Assembly (NCBI RefSeq): GCF_018885265.1
Contig: NZ_CP076538.1
Coordinates: forward strand, 930,001 to 994,000
Length of the DNA: 64,000 nucleotides
Source: Amycolatopsis aidingensis
GTDB taxonomy: Bacteria; Actinomycetota; Actinomycetes; Mycobacteriales; Pseudonocardiaceae
Direction: 5' to 3'
Shown here piece by piece: positions 35,297 to 43,066 of the stretch. Below the pieces are notes generated by a model that saw nothing but the letters and a program-made list of their open reading frames with translations, did not search any database and was not told where the DNA came from. The translations under genes and the position numbers were made by a program. How positions within the stretch are numbered: the first letter of the stretch is position 1; each line of letters begins with the position of its first letter.

Positions 35297-35597
35297 AGGG
35301 GGGCGTGCTGGTGCCCGTCAGGCGGTAGCGGTCCCAGGGGTCCGGATCGGAGACCTCGCCCTTGGCGCTGCCCTCGGGGGTGCGGATCTCGGCGGGCTTC
35401 TTCCTGCCACCGGCCAGTGTGGACAGCCGCTCGTTCGCCTTCACCCTGCCGTACCAGTGGTAGTACCCGTCGATCGGCTGGAAGTGGCCGCGCAGCTCCA
35501 CCTCCACCTCGAGTTCGGTTTCCTCGACGAGCAGGGTCGCCGGGCCGGTGTAGCCGTCCTCGTGGTCCTCGTGGTTGTCGTGCTCGTGCTCGGTCAT
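35259..35597 (-). CDS. DUF4873-like protein
   Basis: A 112-residue protein with a His/Glu-rich N-terminus (MTEHEHDNHEDHEDG, potentially metal-binding). A compact domain follows: GPATLLVEETELEVEVELRG, HFQPIDGYYHWYGRV and PDPWDRYRLTGTSTPPF, which resembles DUF4873. In other actinobacteria this domain is often found with or fused to flavin monooxygenases; here it neighbours an AurF-type oxygenase and a TetR regulator. Function unknown. Confidence 0.7.
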   Translation of the reverse strand: MTEHEHDNHEDHEDGYTGPATLLVEETELEVEVELRGHFQPIDGYYHWYGRVKANERLSTLAGGRKKPAEIRTPEGSAKGEVSDPDPWDRYRLTGTSTPPFTVPTTLDQVEA

Positions 35598-35606
35598 GAA
35601 GGCCTC

Positions 35607-36377
35607 CTAGCCGGCTTCGGTCGACTCGGTGCGCTCACGCTGCGCGGAGAGCTGGACGACCTTGTTCTCCTCCAGCGGCAGGTTCGGGTCGAGGGTGACG
35701 CCCTGCTGCCTGGTCAGGCCGTCGATCGCGGCCCAGATGAGCTGGGTCAGGTACTCCACGATGGCGTCCCGGCTCATCGACCGCCGTTCCAGCCACCACT
35801 CGCCGGTGTTCTGCACCATGCCGACCAGGCCGTAGGCCCACGGCTCGGCCGCACCGGAGTCCATATTGAACATTCGCATGTAGTCGCCGAACAGCGCGGT
35901 CAGCGCGGTCGCGATGATCTCCTTGTCCTCGGCGACCACATCGGCGTCGATCGGCTTGTCCGCGAACGAGCGCCGCGCCAGCAGGCGGTACAGGTTGGGG
36001 TGCTCCTCGATGATGCCGAAGAAGGCGTCGATCGCCATCCGGATTCGCGGCAGCGGGGCGAGCTCGGTGTTGATCGCCGGGATCAGCCGCTCCAGCAGCA
36101 TTTCCGTGCCGCGCTGGCCGAGGGCGAGGAACAGGTCGGCCTTGTCCTCGAAGTGCCGGTAGAGCACCGGCTTGGTGACCCCGGCCGCGGCCGCGACGTC
36201 GTCCATGCCGAGCTCGGGACCGTGCTCGGCCAGCGCGGTCAGCGCGGCCTCGACGAACTCGGCGCGGCGGGCGATCCGGTGCTTACGCCAGCGGTCCCTG
36301 CGGGCATCGCCGGTGGTCCCCGGTTCCTCCCGCCGCTTGCCGGAATGCTTGCTGTTGCGCTTGACACGATCGCCCAT
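35607..36377 (-). CDS. TetR-family transcriptional regulator
   Basis: A 256-residue repressor with a basic N-terminal extension (KRNSKHSGKRREEPG). The HTH is at RRAEFVEAALTALAEHGPEL, then AGVTKPVLYRHFEDKADLFL. The C-terminal domain (LYRLLARRSFADKP, EYLTQLIWAAIDGL) fits the mycobacterial-type TetR regulators of lipid genes. The start is uncertain (ATG 36377 used, ATG 36386 alternative). It is divergent from the AurF-type oxygenase, with a perfect palindrome between them. It lies 9 bases upstream of the DUF4873 gene. Confidence 0.86.
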   Translation of the reverse strand: MGDRVKRNSKHSGKRREEPGTTGDARRDRWRKHRIARRAEFVEAALTALAEHGPELGMDDVAAAAGVTKPVLYRHFEDKADLFLALGQRGTEMLLERLIPAINTELAPLPRIRMAIDAFFGIIEEHPNLYRLLARRSFADKPIDADVVAEDKEIIATALTALFGDYMRMFNMDSGAAEPWAYGLVGMVQNTGEWWLERRSMSRDAIVEYLTQLIWAAIDGLTRQQGVTLDPNLPLEENKVVQLSAQRERTESTEAG

Positions 36378-36395
36378 GCGCCGCATGCTACCAGA

Positions 36396-36408
36396 GGTAA
36401 CTGTTACC
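36396..36408. promoter_or_regulatory. Candidate TetR operator (GGTAACTGTTACC)
   Basis: GGTAAC-T-GTTACC is a perfect 13-base palindrome between the divergent TetR gene and the AurF-type oxygenase gene, with a further GGTTAC half-site at 36412. A site here could control both genes. Confidence 0.55.
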
Positions 36409-36465
36409 AATGGTTACACGCAGGCGTGTCAGCTACCTCAGGTGTACCGGAAGGCGGTGTCGGCA

Positions 36466-37371
36466 ATGACGCGGACTCTGAATGAGGCCGGCCGCGAGAA
36501 GACCGCCGAGCGACTGCTGAAGTCCTCGGCGAACAAGTTCTACGATCCCGAGGTCGACATCGACTGGGGCGCACCGCTGGTGGATGGCAAGCGGTACATC
36601 CCGGAGATCCGCTCCAGCCTCTACGGCACCCAGCTGTGGGAACGGCTCACCCCCGAGCAGCGCATCGAGCTCGGCAAGCACGAGCTGGCCAGCGTGGCGA
36701 CCTCCGGCATCTGGTTCGAGGTACTGCTCATGCAGATGCTGCTCAAGGTCGTCTACAACACCGACCCGACCACCAGCCACGCCCAGTACGCGCTCACCGA
36801 GATCGCCGACGAGTGCAGGCACTCGACGATGTTCGCCCGGATGTCCGAGCGGCTCGGCGTGCCGGTGTACGGCCCGGTGCCCGCACTGCGGCAGCTCGCC
36901 AGGGTCCTGCCCGTGATCGGGTACGGCCCGGCGCTCTACGGGTCGATCCTGGTCGCCGAGGAGATCCTGGACCGGCTGCAGCGCGAGCAGATGAACGACC
37001 CGGAGATCCAGCCGCTGGTGCGGATGGTGAACCGGATCCACGTGCTGGAGGAGGCGCGGCACGTCACCTTCGCCCGCGAGGAGGTCACCCGCGGGATGGC
37101 CAAGCTGTCCAAGGCGGAGCTGCCCTACCAGCGTTACCTGATCGCGCTGGTGTCCTTCTTCGTGGTCCGCGCGCTGGTCAACCCGCGGATCTACAAGTCG
37201 GTCGGCATCGCGCCGAAGGAGGGCGTCAAGGCCGCCTGGAGCAACCCGCACTGGCAGCAGACCATCCGCTACGCCGGGGAGCGGATCATGCCGTTTCTCC
37301 AGGAGAACGGCCTGGTCGGCGCGCCGGGGATGCATCTGTGGCGGCGTTCAAACCTGCTGCCTGCCAAGTGA
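36466..37371 (+). CDS. AurF-type diiron N-oxygenase family protein
   Basis: A 301-residue all-helical diiron protein. Two carboxylate/His motifs, EIADECRHS and HVLEEARHVTF, together with GKHELASVATSGIWFE provide the expected diiron ligands of the AurF (p-aminobenzoate N-oxygenase) family. AurF oxidises aryl amines, but many actinobacteria carry conserved homologues outside biosynthetic clusters, probably with a different, perhaps lipid-related, role. Divergent from a TetR regulator with an operator-like palindrome; the hydrolase gene follows after 10 bases. Confidence 0.86.
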   Translation: MTRTLNEAGREKTAERLLKSSANKFYDPEVDIDWGAPLVDGKRYIPEIRSSLYGTQLWERLTPEQRIELGKHELASVATSGIWFEVLLMQMLLKVVYNTDPTTSHAQYALTEIADECRHSTMFARMSERLGVPVYGPVPALRQLARVLPVIGYGPALYGSILVAEEILDRLQREQMNDPEIQPLVRMVNRIHVLEEARHVTFAREEVTRGMAKLSKAELPYQRYLIALVSFFVVRALVNPRIYKSVGIAPKEGVKAAWSNPHWQQTIRYAGERIMPFLQENGLVGAPGMHLWRRSNLLPAK

Positions 37372-37381
37372 GCGAGGGCCG

Positions 37382-38347
37382 ATGACCACACTCGGTTCCC
37401 GGCAGGCGCCTGCGCAGCGCAGGCGCGACCCGGCCCCGTGGGACCCCGCGCAGGCACATCGGTTCGTGGCCGGCGACGGTACCGCGCTACATGTGCAGAG
37501 CGAGGGAGACGAACAGGCCCCGCTGACCCTGGTGCTGGTGCACGGCTGGACCCAGGACCTGCGGACCTGGGACGCGGTGACCAGCGGGCTGCTGCGTGCG
37601 GCCGGAGCCCCACTGCGGATCCTGCGTTACGACCTGCGCGGGCACGGCGCGTCGGCGCCCGCGCGAGCGGGCACGGCCACCATCGAGCGGCTTGCCGACG
37701 ACCTCGCCGAGCTCATCGCCGACCGCGCGCCGCGGGGCAGGCTGGTGCTGGTCGGGCACTCGATGGGCGGGATGACCCTGATGTGCCTCGCCGAGCGGTA
37801 TCCGGAGCTGGTGTCCGCGAGGGTGGACGCGGTGGGGCTGGTGGCCACGTCCTCCGGCGATCTGGACCGGGTCACCCTCGGCCTGCCCGGGCTGTTCGGC
37901 GGTGGTGCCGCCAGGGTGGAGCAGCGGATCACCGCCTTCCTGCGCAGGCAGCAGCGGGACGCGCTGCCGCTGGCGCCGCGGCTGGTCCGGCCGTTCGCCC
38001 GCTGGCTGGTCTTCGGGAACCGGCCGCGGCGAGCCGATGTGACCTCGGTGGCCGAGCAGGTGGTGCTGGCCCATCCCGCCAGCGTCGGTGGCTTCCGGGA
38101 CTCGATGGCGGTGCACGACCGGCGGGTGGCGCTCGCCGCGCTGCGGGACAAGCCGGCCGTGGTGCTCGCCGGTGGCAAGGACCGGCTGTGCCCGCCGCCG
38201 CATGCCATGGTGCTGGCCGATGAGCTGCCGCAGGCCGAGTTCGTGCGCTTCCCAGGGGCCGGGCACATGCTGCCGCAGGAACGTTCCCGGGAGGTGACCG
38301 AGCGGATCACCCGGCTGGTCCGGGTGGCCGCCGGTAACCGGGGGTAA
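37382..38347 (+). CDS. Alpha/beta hydrolase
   Basis: A 321-residue hydrolase. VLVHGWTQDLRTWD (oxyanion loop), LRYDLRGHGAS, nucleophile elbow GHSMGG, acid in VLAGGKDRLCPP and catalytic His in FPGAGHMLPQE are all present. It resembles mycobacterial lipase/esterase-like proteins such as LipV (Rv3203), which lies in the corresponding neighbourhood. Probably in an operon with the AurF-type oxygenase. Its TAA abuts the stop codon of the convergent TetR gene. Confidence 0.86.
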   Translation: MTTLGSRQAPAQRRRDPAPWDPAQAHRFVAGDGTALHVQSEGDEQAPLTLVLVHGWTQDLRTWDAVTSGLLRAAGAPLRILRYDLRGHGASAPARAGTATIERLADDLAELIADRAPRGRLVLVGHSMGGMTLMCLAERYPELVSARVDAVGLVATSSGDLDRVTLGLPGLFGGGAARVEQRITAFLRRQQRDALPLAPRLVRPFARWLVFGNRPRRADVTSVAEQVVLAHPASVGGFRDSMAVHDRRVALAALRDKPAVVLAGGKDRLCPPPHAMVLADELPQAEFVRFPGAGHMLPQERSREVTERITRLVRVAAGNRG

Positions 38348-39013
38348 CTACGTCTGCTGCTGTAGCGGGAAACCGGCGCCGATCCCCCGCCAGGCCAGGG
38401 TGGAGGTCAGCGCGACGGCCTCCTCCCTGCTGATCTCGCTGTGGTGCGCCAGCCAGAACCGCGCGCTGACCTGGCTCAACCCGACCAGGCCCACGGCCAG
38501 CAGCCGCGCCCGGTCCTCGTCGAGGCCGGCGTCGGCGGTGATGGTCTGGGTGATGGCGTCCACGCTGGCCGAGGTCGCCCGGTCCACGGCGGTCTGCACG
38601 GCGGGCTCACCGCGCAGGTCGGACTCGAACACCATGCGGAAGGCGCCCGCGTCCCCGTTCACGAAGTCGAAGAACGCCCCGACGGCGTTCTGCACCCGCT
38701 GCTTGTTGTCCGTGGTCGAGTTGAGCGCTTCCTGCACCCGCCCGACCAGGTGGTCCACATGGCTTTCCAGCAGCGCGATGTACAGGTCGAGCTTGCCGGG
38801 GAAGTGCTGGTAGAGCACCGGTTTGCTGACCCCGGCCTGCTCGGCGATATCGTCCATCGCCGCCGAGTGGTACCCGTTGGCCGCGAAGACCTGCTGGGCC
38901 GCGGCCAGCAGCTGGGCCCGCCGTTCGGTGCGTGGCAGCCGTACCCCCCGGCCGAACTGCGCCGATCCGGTGCCCTCGCTGTCGTGCGATTGCAGGCGGG
39001 CCGCTTCCGTCAT
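38348..39013 (-). CDS. TetR-family regulator (Rv3208-like)
   Basis: A 221-residue repressor very similar in pattern to M. tuberculosis Rv3208: RLPRTERRAQLLAAAQQVFA, AAMDDIAEQAGVSKPVLYQH, LNSTTDNKQRVQNAVGAFFD, ARLLAVGLVGLSQVSARFWL. The N-terminal 25 residues are polar and variable. It is divergent from an alpha/beta hydrolase gene; GGGTA-N4-TACCC in between is a candidate operator. Confidence 0.88.
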   Translation of the reverse strand: MTEAARLQSHDSEGTGSAQFGRGVRLPRTERRAQLLAAAQQVFAANGYHSAAMDDIAEQAGVSKPVLYQHFPGKLDLYIALLESHVDHLVGRVQEALNSTTDNKQRVQNAVGAFFDFVNGDAGAFRMVFESDLRGEPAVQTAVDRATSASVDAITQTITADAGLDEDRARLLAVGLVGLSQVSARFWLAHHSEISREEAVALTSTLAWRGIGAGFPLQQQT

Positions 39014-39055
39014 ATTGCCTCCAGTCCGATCCGCACCCGAGCGCCTGTACTCGCT

Positions 39056-39069
39056 GGGTACCGCTACCC
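39056..39069. promoter_or_regulatory. Candidate TetR operator (GGGTA-N4-TACCC)
   Basis: A 14-base inverted repeat, GGGTA-CCGC-TACCC, lies in the 148-base gap between the divergent Rv3208-like TetR gene and the hydrolase gene at 39162. Confidence 0.4.
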
Positions 39070-39161
39070 GTTTGGGGTCACCACCGCGGGCACCGCCCTG
39101 ACATTACTCGCCGGTAGAGCGGGTACGCCAAGGGTTCGGCGGAATCAGGCATCCTGGATGG

Positions 39162-40199
39162 GTGCCCGAGACACTCACGCCCTCGACGACGGCTCCCCAG
39201 GCGCGGTCAGGCGGCCGCGCACCGCTGACCCGTGTGCCGTTGTCGAACACCCCGCTGCCACCGCTCGGCTCGGCCAACACGGCATGGCCGGGCGGGTTCG
39301 AGGACGCCGGCGGCGTCCAGCTGCACGTCCGGCGCGCACCGCGCACCGAGGGCGACCCGGAGCAGGGGACCGCCACCGACACCGCAGTGTACGTGCACGG
39401 CCTCGGTGGCTCGTCCACCAACTGGACCGACCTCGGCTGCCTGCTCGCCCCCTTCGCCCCCGGGATCGCGCTCGACCTGCCCGGATTCGGCTTCTCCGAG
39501 CCGCAGCCGGGCTTCGACTTCAGCCTGGACGCGCATACCGAGACGCTGCGCGCCTACCTCGCCGGCCTGGACGCGGGCCCGGTGCACCTGGTCGGCAACT
39601 CCATGGGCGGCGCGATCTCGCTGCTGCTGGCCGCGCGGTACCCGGAGCTGGTGCGTACCCTGACGCTGGTCTCGCCCGCGATGCCGGACCGCCGTCCCGA
39701 TCCGCGCAGGCTCTCCGACCCGCGGATGGCGCTGGCCTATCTCCCGTTCATCGGCAAGCCGGTGCGCAGGCGGCTGGCCCAGCTCGGGCCGCGGGAACGG
39801 GCCATGCAGGTGATCAACCTCTGCTTCGCCGACCCCAGCGTCTTCCCCGACTACCGCCTGGACGAGCTGGCCGAGGAGCACGGCGCGCGGGCGGGGTTCT
39901 CCTGGGCTGCGCCCGCGCTGGCCCGCAGCACCATGGGCATCTTCCGCACCTGGTTCAGCTCGGGTCCGGCCTCGCTGTGGGCGGTCGCGCCCGCGGTCGG
40001 GGTGCCCACGCTGGTGGTGTGGGGGACCGGGGACCGGGTGATCTCGGTCCGCAGGGCCGTGCGCACCGCCCGGCTGCTGCCGAGGGCCCGGCTGCTGGTG
40101 CTGCCGCGCACCGGCCATGTCGCCCAGATGGAGCGGCCGCGCACGGTGGCAAGGGCGGTGCTGGGCATGTGGGAGCACGTGCGGGAAGACCTCTGGTAA
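39162..40199 (+). CDS. Alpha/beta hydrolase
   Basis: A 345-residue hydrolase with a ~50-residue Pro-rich N-terminal extension. The core has VYVHGLGGSSTNW, LDLPGFGFSEP, nucleophile elbow GNSMGG, acid in VVWGTGDRVIS and catalytic His in LPRTGHVAQME. The GTG start at 39162 is the first in the frame. It is divergent from the Rv3208-like regulator. An esterase or lipase is likely; the substrate is unknown. Confidence 0.86.
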   Translation: MPETLTPSTTAPQARSGGRAPLTRVPLSNTPLPPLGSANTAWPGGFEDAGGVQLHVRRAPRTEGDPEQGTATDTAVYVHGLGGSSTNWTDLGCLLAPFAPGIALDLPGFGFSEPQPGFDFSLDAHTETLRAYLAGLDAGPVHLVGNSMGGAISLLLAARYPELVRTLTLVSPAMPDRRPDPRRLSDPRMALAYLPFIGKPVRRRLAQLGPRERAMQVINLCFADPSVFPDYRLDELAEEHGARAGFSWAAPALARSTMGIFRTWFSSGPASLWAVAPAVGVPTLVVWGTGDRVISVRRAVRTARLLPRARLLVLPRTGHVAQMERPRTVARAVLGMWEHVREDLW

Positions 40200-40286
40200 G
40201 AGCTAGTCCATTTGGGTGATATGAAATCGGCGTGTGATCCGCCAGTCGCCGAGAGCTTCACCGTTAGCGTATGGCAACCTGGTTTC

Positions 40287-41399
40287 GTGGACCGGGTGAC
40301 GCACGAAGCGCGAGGCGATGGGCAGCGGGCACAGTCCGCACCGTTGCCCCGCAGGTCACCGCGTTCCGGGCAGTCCTCGGCCCGCTCCTTTGACGACCGC
40401 TATCGCCCCGGGCTGCGCCGGACCACTGCCGAGCCGCTGCGGGCCTCCTGGCGGCCGAAGCCGACCGAGGAGGAAGCGCAGGCCGAGGGCGGCAAACCCC
40501 GGCGCCGGTCGAAGTTGTCCGGGGTGGTCCGGACCTACGGCTGGCGGGTCTATGCCCTGCCGGTGCTGCTGGTCCTCACCGCGCTGGTGGTATACGACAC
40601 CGCGAACAGCGGCGGCGGCACGCAGGCCGGGCAGCAGCAGGACGCCGGCGCGGGTGGCGTGTCGGCGACCGGTGGTGGCGACCCGGTGGTGACCGAGAAC
40701 CGGGCCGAGCCGGTCAGCCTGGACATCCCCACCGCCGAGTTGCCAGAGGGCGGCGAGTACACCCAGGCCGGTAAGGGCACCTGGCATGTGATCCCGGTGC
40801 CGGAGGGCCGGGGCGAGAAGGTCGGCACCGGCGGCAAGCTCTACACCTACGCGGTGGCTGTCGAAGACGGCATCGACCCCTCCAGCTACGCGGGTGACGA
40901 CAGTTTCGCGAACTCGGTGGAGGCGACGCTGTCCGACCCGCGGAGCTGGACCGGTACCGGTGAGGTGATGCTGCAGCGGGTGGACAACAGCGATCCGCCA
41001 CCGGACTTCACGGTCAGCCTGACCAGCCCGGAGACCACCCACCGGCCGGACATGTGCGGGTTCACCATCAAGTACGAGTCTTCCTGCCGGCTCGGCCAGA
41101 AGGAACTCGTGGTGATCAATCTGGCCCGCTGGGTGCGCGGTGGCAAGGCTTTCAACGGCGCGATGACCGAGTACCGGCAGTACGCCATCAACCACGAGGT
41201 GGGCCACGCCTTCGGGAACGGGCACGTGGGCTGCCCGGCCAACGGGGAGCTGGCGCCGGTGATGATGCAGCAGACCTTCGGGGTCTCCAACGACTACGTC
41301 GCCGAGCTGAACAAGGTGGATCCCACCAACTACAGTGCGGTGCCCGCGGACGGCAAGGTCTGCCAGCCGAACGCCTGGCCGAACCCACAGGCGGAGTGA
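40287..41399 (+). CDS. DUF3152 zinc metallopeptidase-like membrane protein (Rv3207c-like)
   Basis: A ~370-residue protein. A cytoplasmic basic N-terminus (~85 residues) and one membrane helix (VYALPVLLVLTALVVYDTAN) lead to an extracytoplasmic DUF3152 domain (GTWHVIPVPEGRGEKVGTGG, YTYAVAVEDGID, DPRSWTGTGEV). It contains the metzincin-like zinc motif NHEVGHAFGNGHVGCP. It corresponds to Rv3207c in M. tuberculosis. The start is uncertain: GTG 40287 is used, but GTG 40296 or ATG 40212 are possible. It lies upstream of moeZ, as in mycobacteria. Confidence 0.83.
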   Translation: MDRVTHEARGDGQRAQSAPLPRRSPRSGQSSARSFDDRYRPGLRRTTAEPLRASWRPKPTEEEAQAEGGKPRRRSKLSGVVRTYGWRVYALPVLLVLTALVVYDTANSGGGTQAGQQQDAGAGGVSATGGGDPVVTENRAEPVSLDIPTAELPEGGEYTQAGKGTWHVIPVPEGRGEKVGTGGKLYTYAVAVEDGIDPSSYAGDDSFANSVEATLSDPRSWTGTGEVMLQRVDNSDPPPDFTVSLTSPETTHRPDMCGFTIKYESSCRLGQKELVVINLARWVRGGKAFNGAMTEYRQYAINHEVGHAFGNGHVGCPANGELAPVMMQQTFGVSNDYVAELNKVDPTNYSAVPADGKVCQPNAWPNPQAE

Positions 41400-41510
41400 G
41401 CCCACCGGGTGTCCACATGGTGGACGTCCGGAAGAAAGCCGACCGCTCGACGCGTTAGGGATACTAGAGGCCAACCTGCGCCAGTGACCCGCGCGAGATG
41501 GAGGACCCCG

Positions 41511-42686
41511 ATGTCAGCACTGCCCCCGCTCGTCGAGCCGGCAGCCGAGCTCACGAAGGACGAGGTGGCCAGGTACAGCAGGCACCTCATCATCCCGGAT
41601 GTCGGGATGGATGGGCAGAAGCGGCTGAAGAACGCGAAAGTCCTGGTCATCGGCGCCGGCGGGCTCGGCAGTCCGGCGCTGCTCTACCTGGCCGCCGCCG
41701 GGGTCGGCACCCTCGGGGTGGTCGACTTCGACGTGGTGGACGAGTCCAACCTGCAGCGCCAGGTGATCCACGGCCAGTCCGATGTCGGCAAGCCGAAGGC
41801 GGAGTCGGCACGGGAGTCGGTGGCCGAGGTCAACCCGTTCGTCCAGGTCCGGCTGCACACCGAGCAGCTCACCAGCGACAACGCGCTGGACATCTTCCGG
41901 GATTACGACCTGATCCTGGATGGCACGGACAACTTCGCCACCCGGTACCTGGTCAACGATGCCGCCGTACTGCTCGGCAAGCCCTATGTGTGGGGCTCGA
42001 TCTTCCGATTCGAGGGCCAGGTGAGCGTGTTCTGGGAGGACGCGCCGAACGGCAGGGGCCTGAACTACCGCGACCTCTACCCGGAGCCGCCGCCTCCCGG
42101 CATGGTGCCGTCCTGCGCCGAGGGTGGCGTGCTCGGTGTGCTCTGCGCCTCCATCGGCTCGATCATGGTGAACGAGGCGATCAAGCTGATCACCGGCATC
42201 GGCGAGCCGCTGCTCGGCAGGCTGATCAGCTACGACGCGCTGGAGATGCGTTACCGCGAGGTCAAGATCCGCAAGGATCCGGAGACCCCGAAGATCACCG
42301 AGCTGATCGACTACGAGGCGTTCTGCGGTGTGGTGAGCGATGAGGCGCAGGAGGCTGCCTCCGGGCACACCATCACCCCCGCCGAGCTGAAGGCCAAGTT
42401 CGACGCGGACGAGGACTTCCAGTTGATCGACGTCCGCGAGCCGCACGAGTACGAGATCGTGAACATCAAGGGCGCCAAGCTGATCCCGAAGGACCGGATC
42501 CTGTCCGGCGAGGCGCTGGCCGAGCTACCGCAGGACAAGCCGATCGTGCTGCACTGCAAGAGCGGCGGGCGCTCGGCCGAGGCGCTGGCCGCGTTGCACC
42601 GGGCCGGTTTCTCCGACGCCAGCCACCTCGGCGGCGGGGTGCTGGCCTGGGCCAACCAGATCGACACCAGCCTGCCGACATACTGA
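41511..42686 (+). CDS. moeZ: MoeZ: adenylyltransferase/sulfurtransferase (ThiF-rhodanese)
   Basis: A 391-residue two-domain enzyme. The ThiF/MoeB-type adenylation domain (VLVIGAGGLGSPALLYLAAA, DVVDESNLQRQVIH, ILDGTDNFATRYLVND, VPSCAEGGVLGVL) is followed by a rhodanese domain (QLIDVREPHEYEI) with active Cys in LHCKSGGRSAEAL. It activates and sulfurates small ubiquitin-like carrier proteins for molybdopterin, thiamine or cysteine synthesis. Molybdopterin is needed by the nitrate reductase encoded 6 kb downstream. Orthologue of Rv3206c. A strong terminator follows the stop. Confidence 0.93.
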   Translation: MSALPPLVEPAAELTKDEVARYSRHLIIPDVGMDGQKRLKNAKVLVIGAGGLGSPALLYLAAAGVGTLGVVDFDVVDESNLQRQVIHGQSDVGKPKAESARESVAEVNPFVQVRLHTEQLTSDNALDIFRDYDLILDGTDNFATRYLVNDAAVLLGKPYVWGSIFRFEGQVSVFWEDAPNGRGLNYRDLYPEPPPPGMVPSCAEGGVLGVLCASIGSIMVNEAIKLITGIGEPLLGRLISYDALEMRYREVKIRKDPETPKITELIDYEAFCGVVSDEAQEAASGHTITPAELKAKFDADEDFQLIDVREPHEYEIVNIKGAKLIPKDRILSGEALAELPQDKPIVLHCKSGGRSAEALAALHRAGFSDASHLGGGVLAWANQIDTSLPTY

Positions 42687-42690
42687 TCAT

Positions 42691-42723
42691 GGTGGGCCGC
42701 GCCTGGCCCGGGCGCGGCCCACC
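42691..42723 (+). terminator. Strong intrinsic-type hairpin after moeZ
   Basis: GGTGGGCCGCGCC (42691-42703) pairs perfectly with GGCGCGGCCCACC (42711-42723) around a 7-base loop, starting 4 bases after the moeZ stop. No U-tract follows, as is usual in high-GC actinobacteria. It may also end transcripts of the convergent HNH gene. Confidence 0.8.
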
Positions 42724-42756
42724 GCCATCGGGCTAGGGGAGATGACTCCAACCACC

Positions 42757-42960
42757 TCATTCCGCAACCCCCTTTCCTCGGCGGTGGAGGAGGTTGCGTC
42801 TGGGTCTTCGCTCCGGGTCGAGGAACGCGGGTGGGATGAACTCGGGTAGCCCATTCCTCATCCGGACTTGCCAGTCGGTGTGGTGGATGAGGTTGTGGTG
42901 GTACCAGCAGAGCAAGGTGAGGTTGTGCAGGGCGGTGGGTCCCCCATTAGCCCAGTGGGA
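42757..42960 (-). CDS. 3' exon of the DUF222/HNH nuclease gene
   Basis: This frame encodes SHWANGGPTALHNLTLLCWY, then HHNLIHHTDWQVRM, and ends with LDPERRPRRNLLHRRG-type sequence before a TGA at 42757-42759. It is the C-terminal part of a DUF222/HNH nuclease, carrying the Asn and final His of the HNH motif. It has no start of its own. It lies directly after the 3' end of the group II intron, in the same phase as the 5' exon at 45114. The joined product would be 419 residues, a normal length for this family. Confidence 0.82.
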   Translation of the reverse strand, partial: SHWANGGPTALHNLTLLCWYHHNLIHHTDWQVRMRNGLPEFIPPAFLDPERRPRRNLLHRRGKGVAE

Positions 42961-43018
42961 GTCGGCATGGGGCGCGGTGTCCGGATTTCGCCGGGCCGTT
43001 TCCCCATGCCGCTCCCCC

Positions 43019-43052
43019 GAACCGGACGTGCGGCTTTCACCGCATCCGGCTC
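43019..43052 (-). ncRNA. Group II intron domain V (catalytic hairpin)
   Basis: Exactly 34 nt. Starting GAGCCGGATGCGGTGAAA and ending GCACGTCCGGTTC, it forms a stem with a GAAA tetraloop and an asymmetric bulge, with the catalytic AGC near its 5' side. This is the hallmark of an active group II ribozyme core. It begins 15 bases after the reverse transcriptase stop. Confidence 0.87.
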
Positions 43053-43066
43053 TCCACGAGTCGCCG

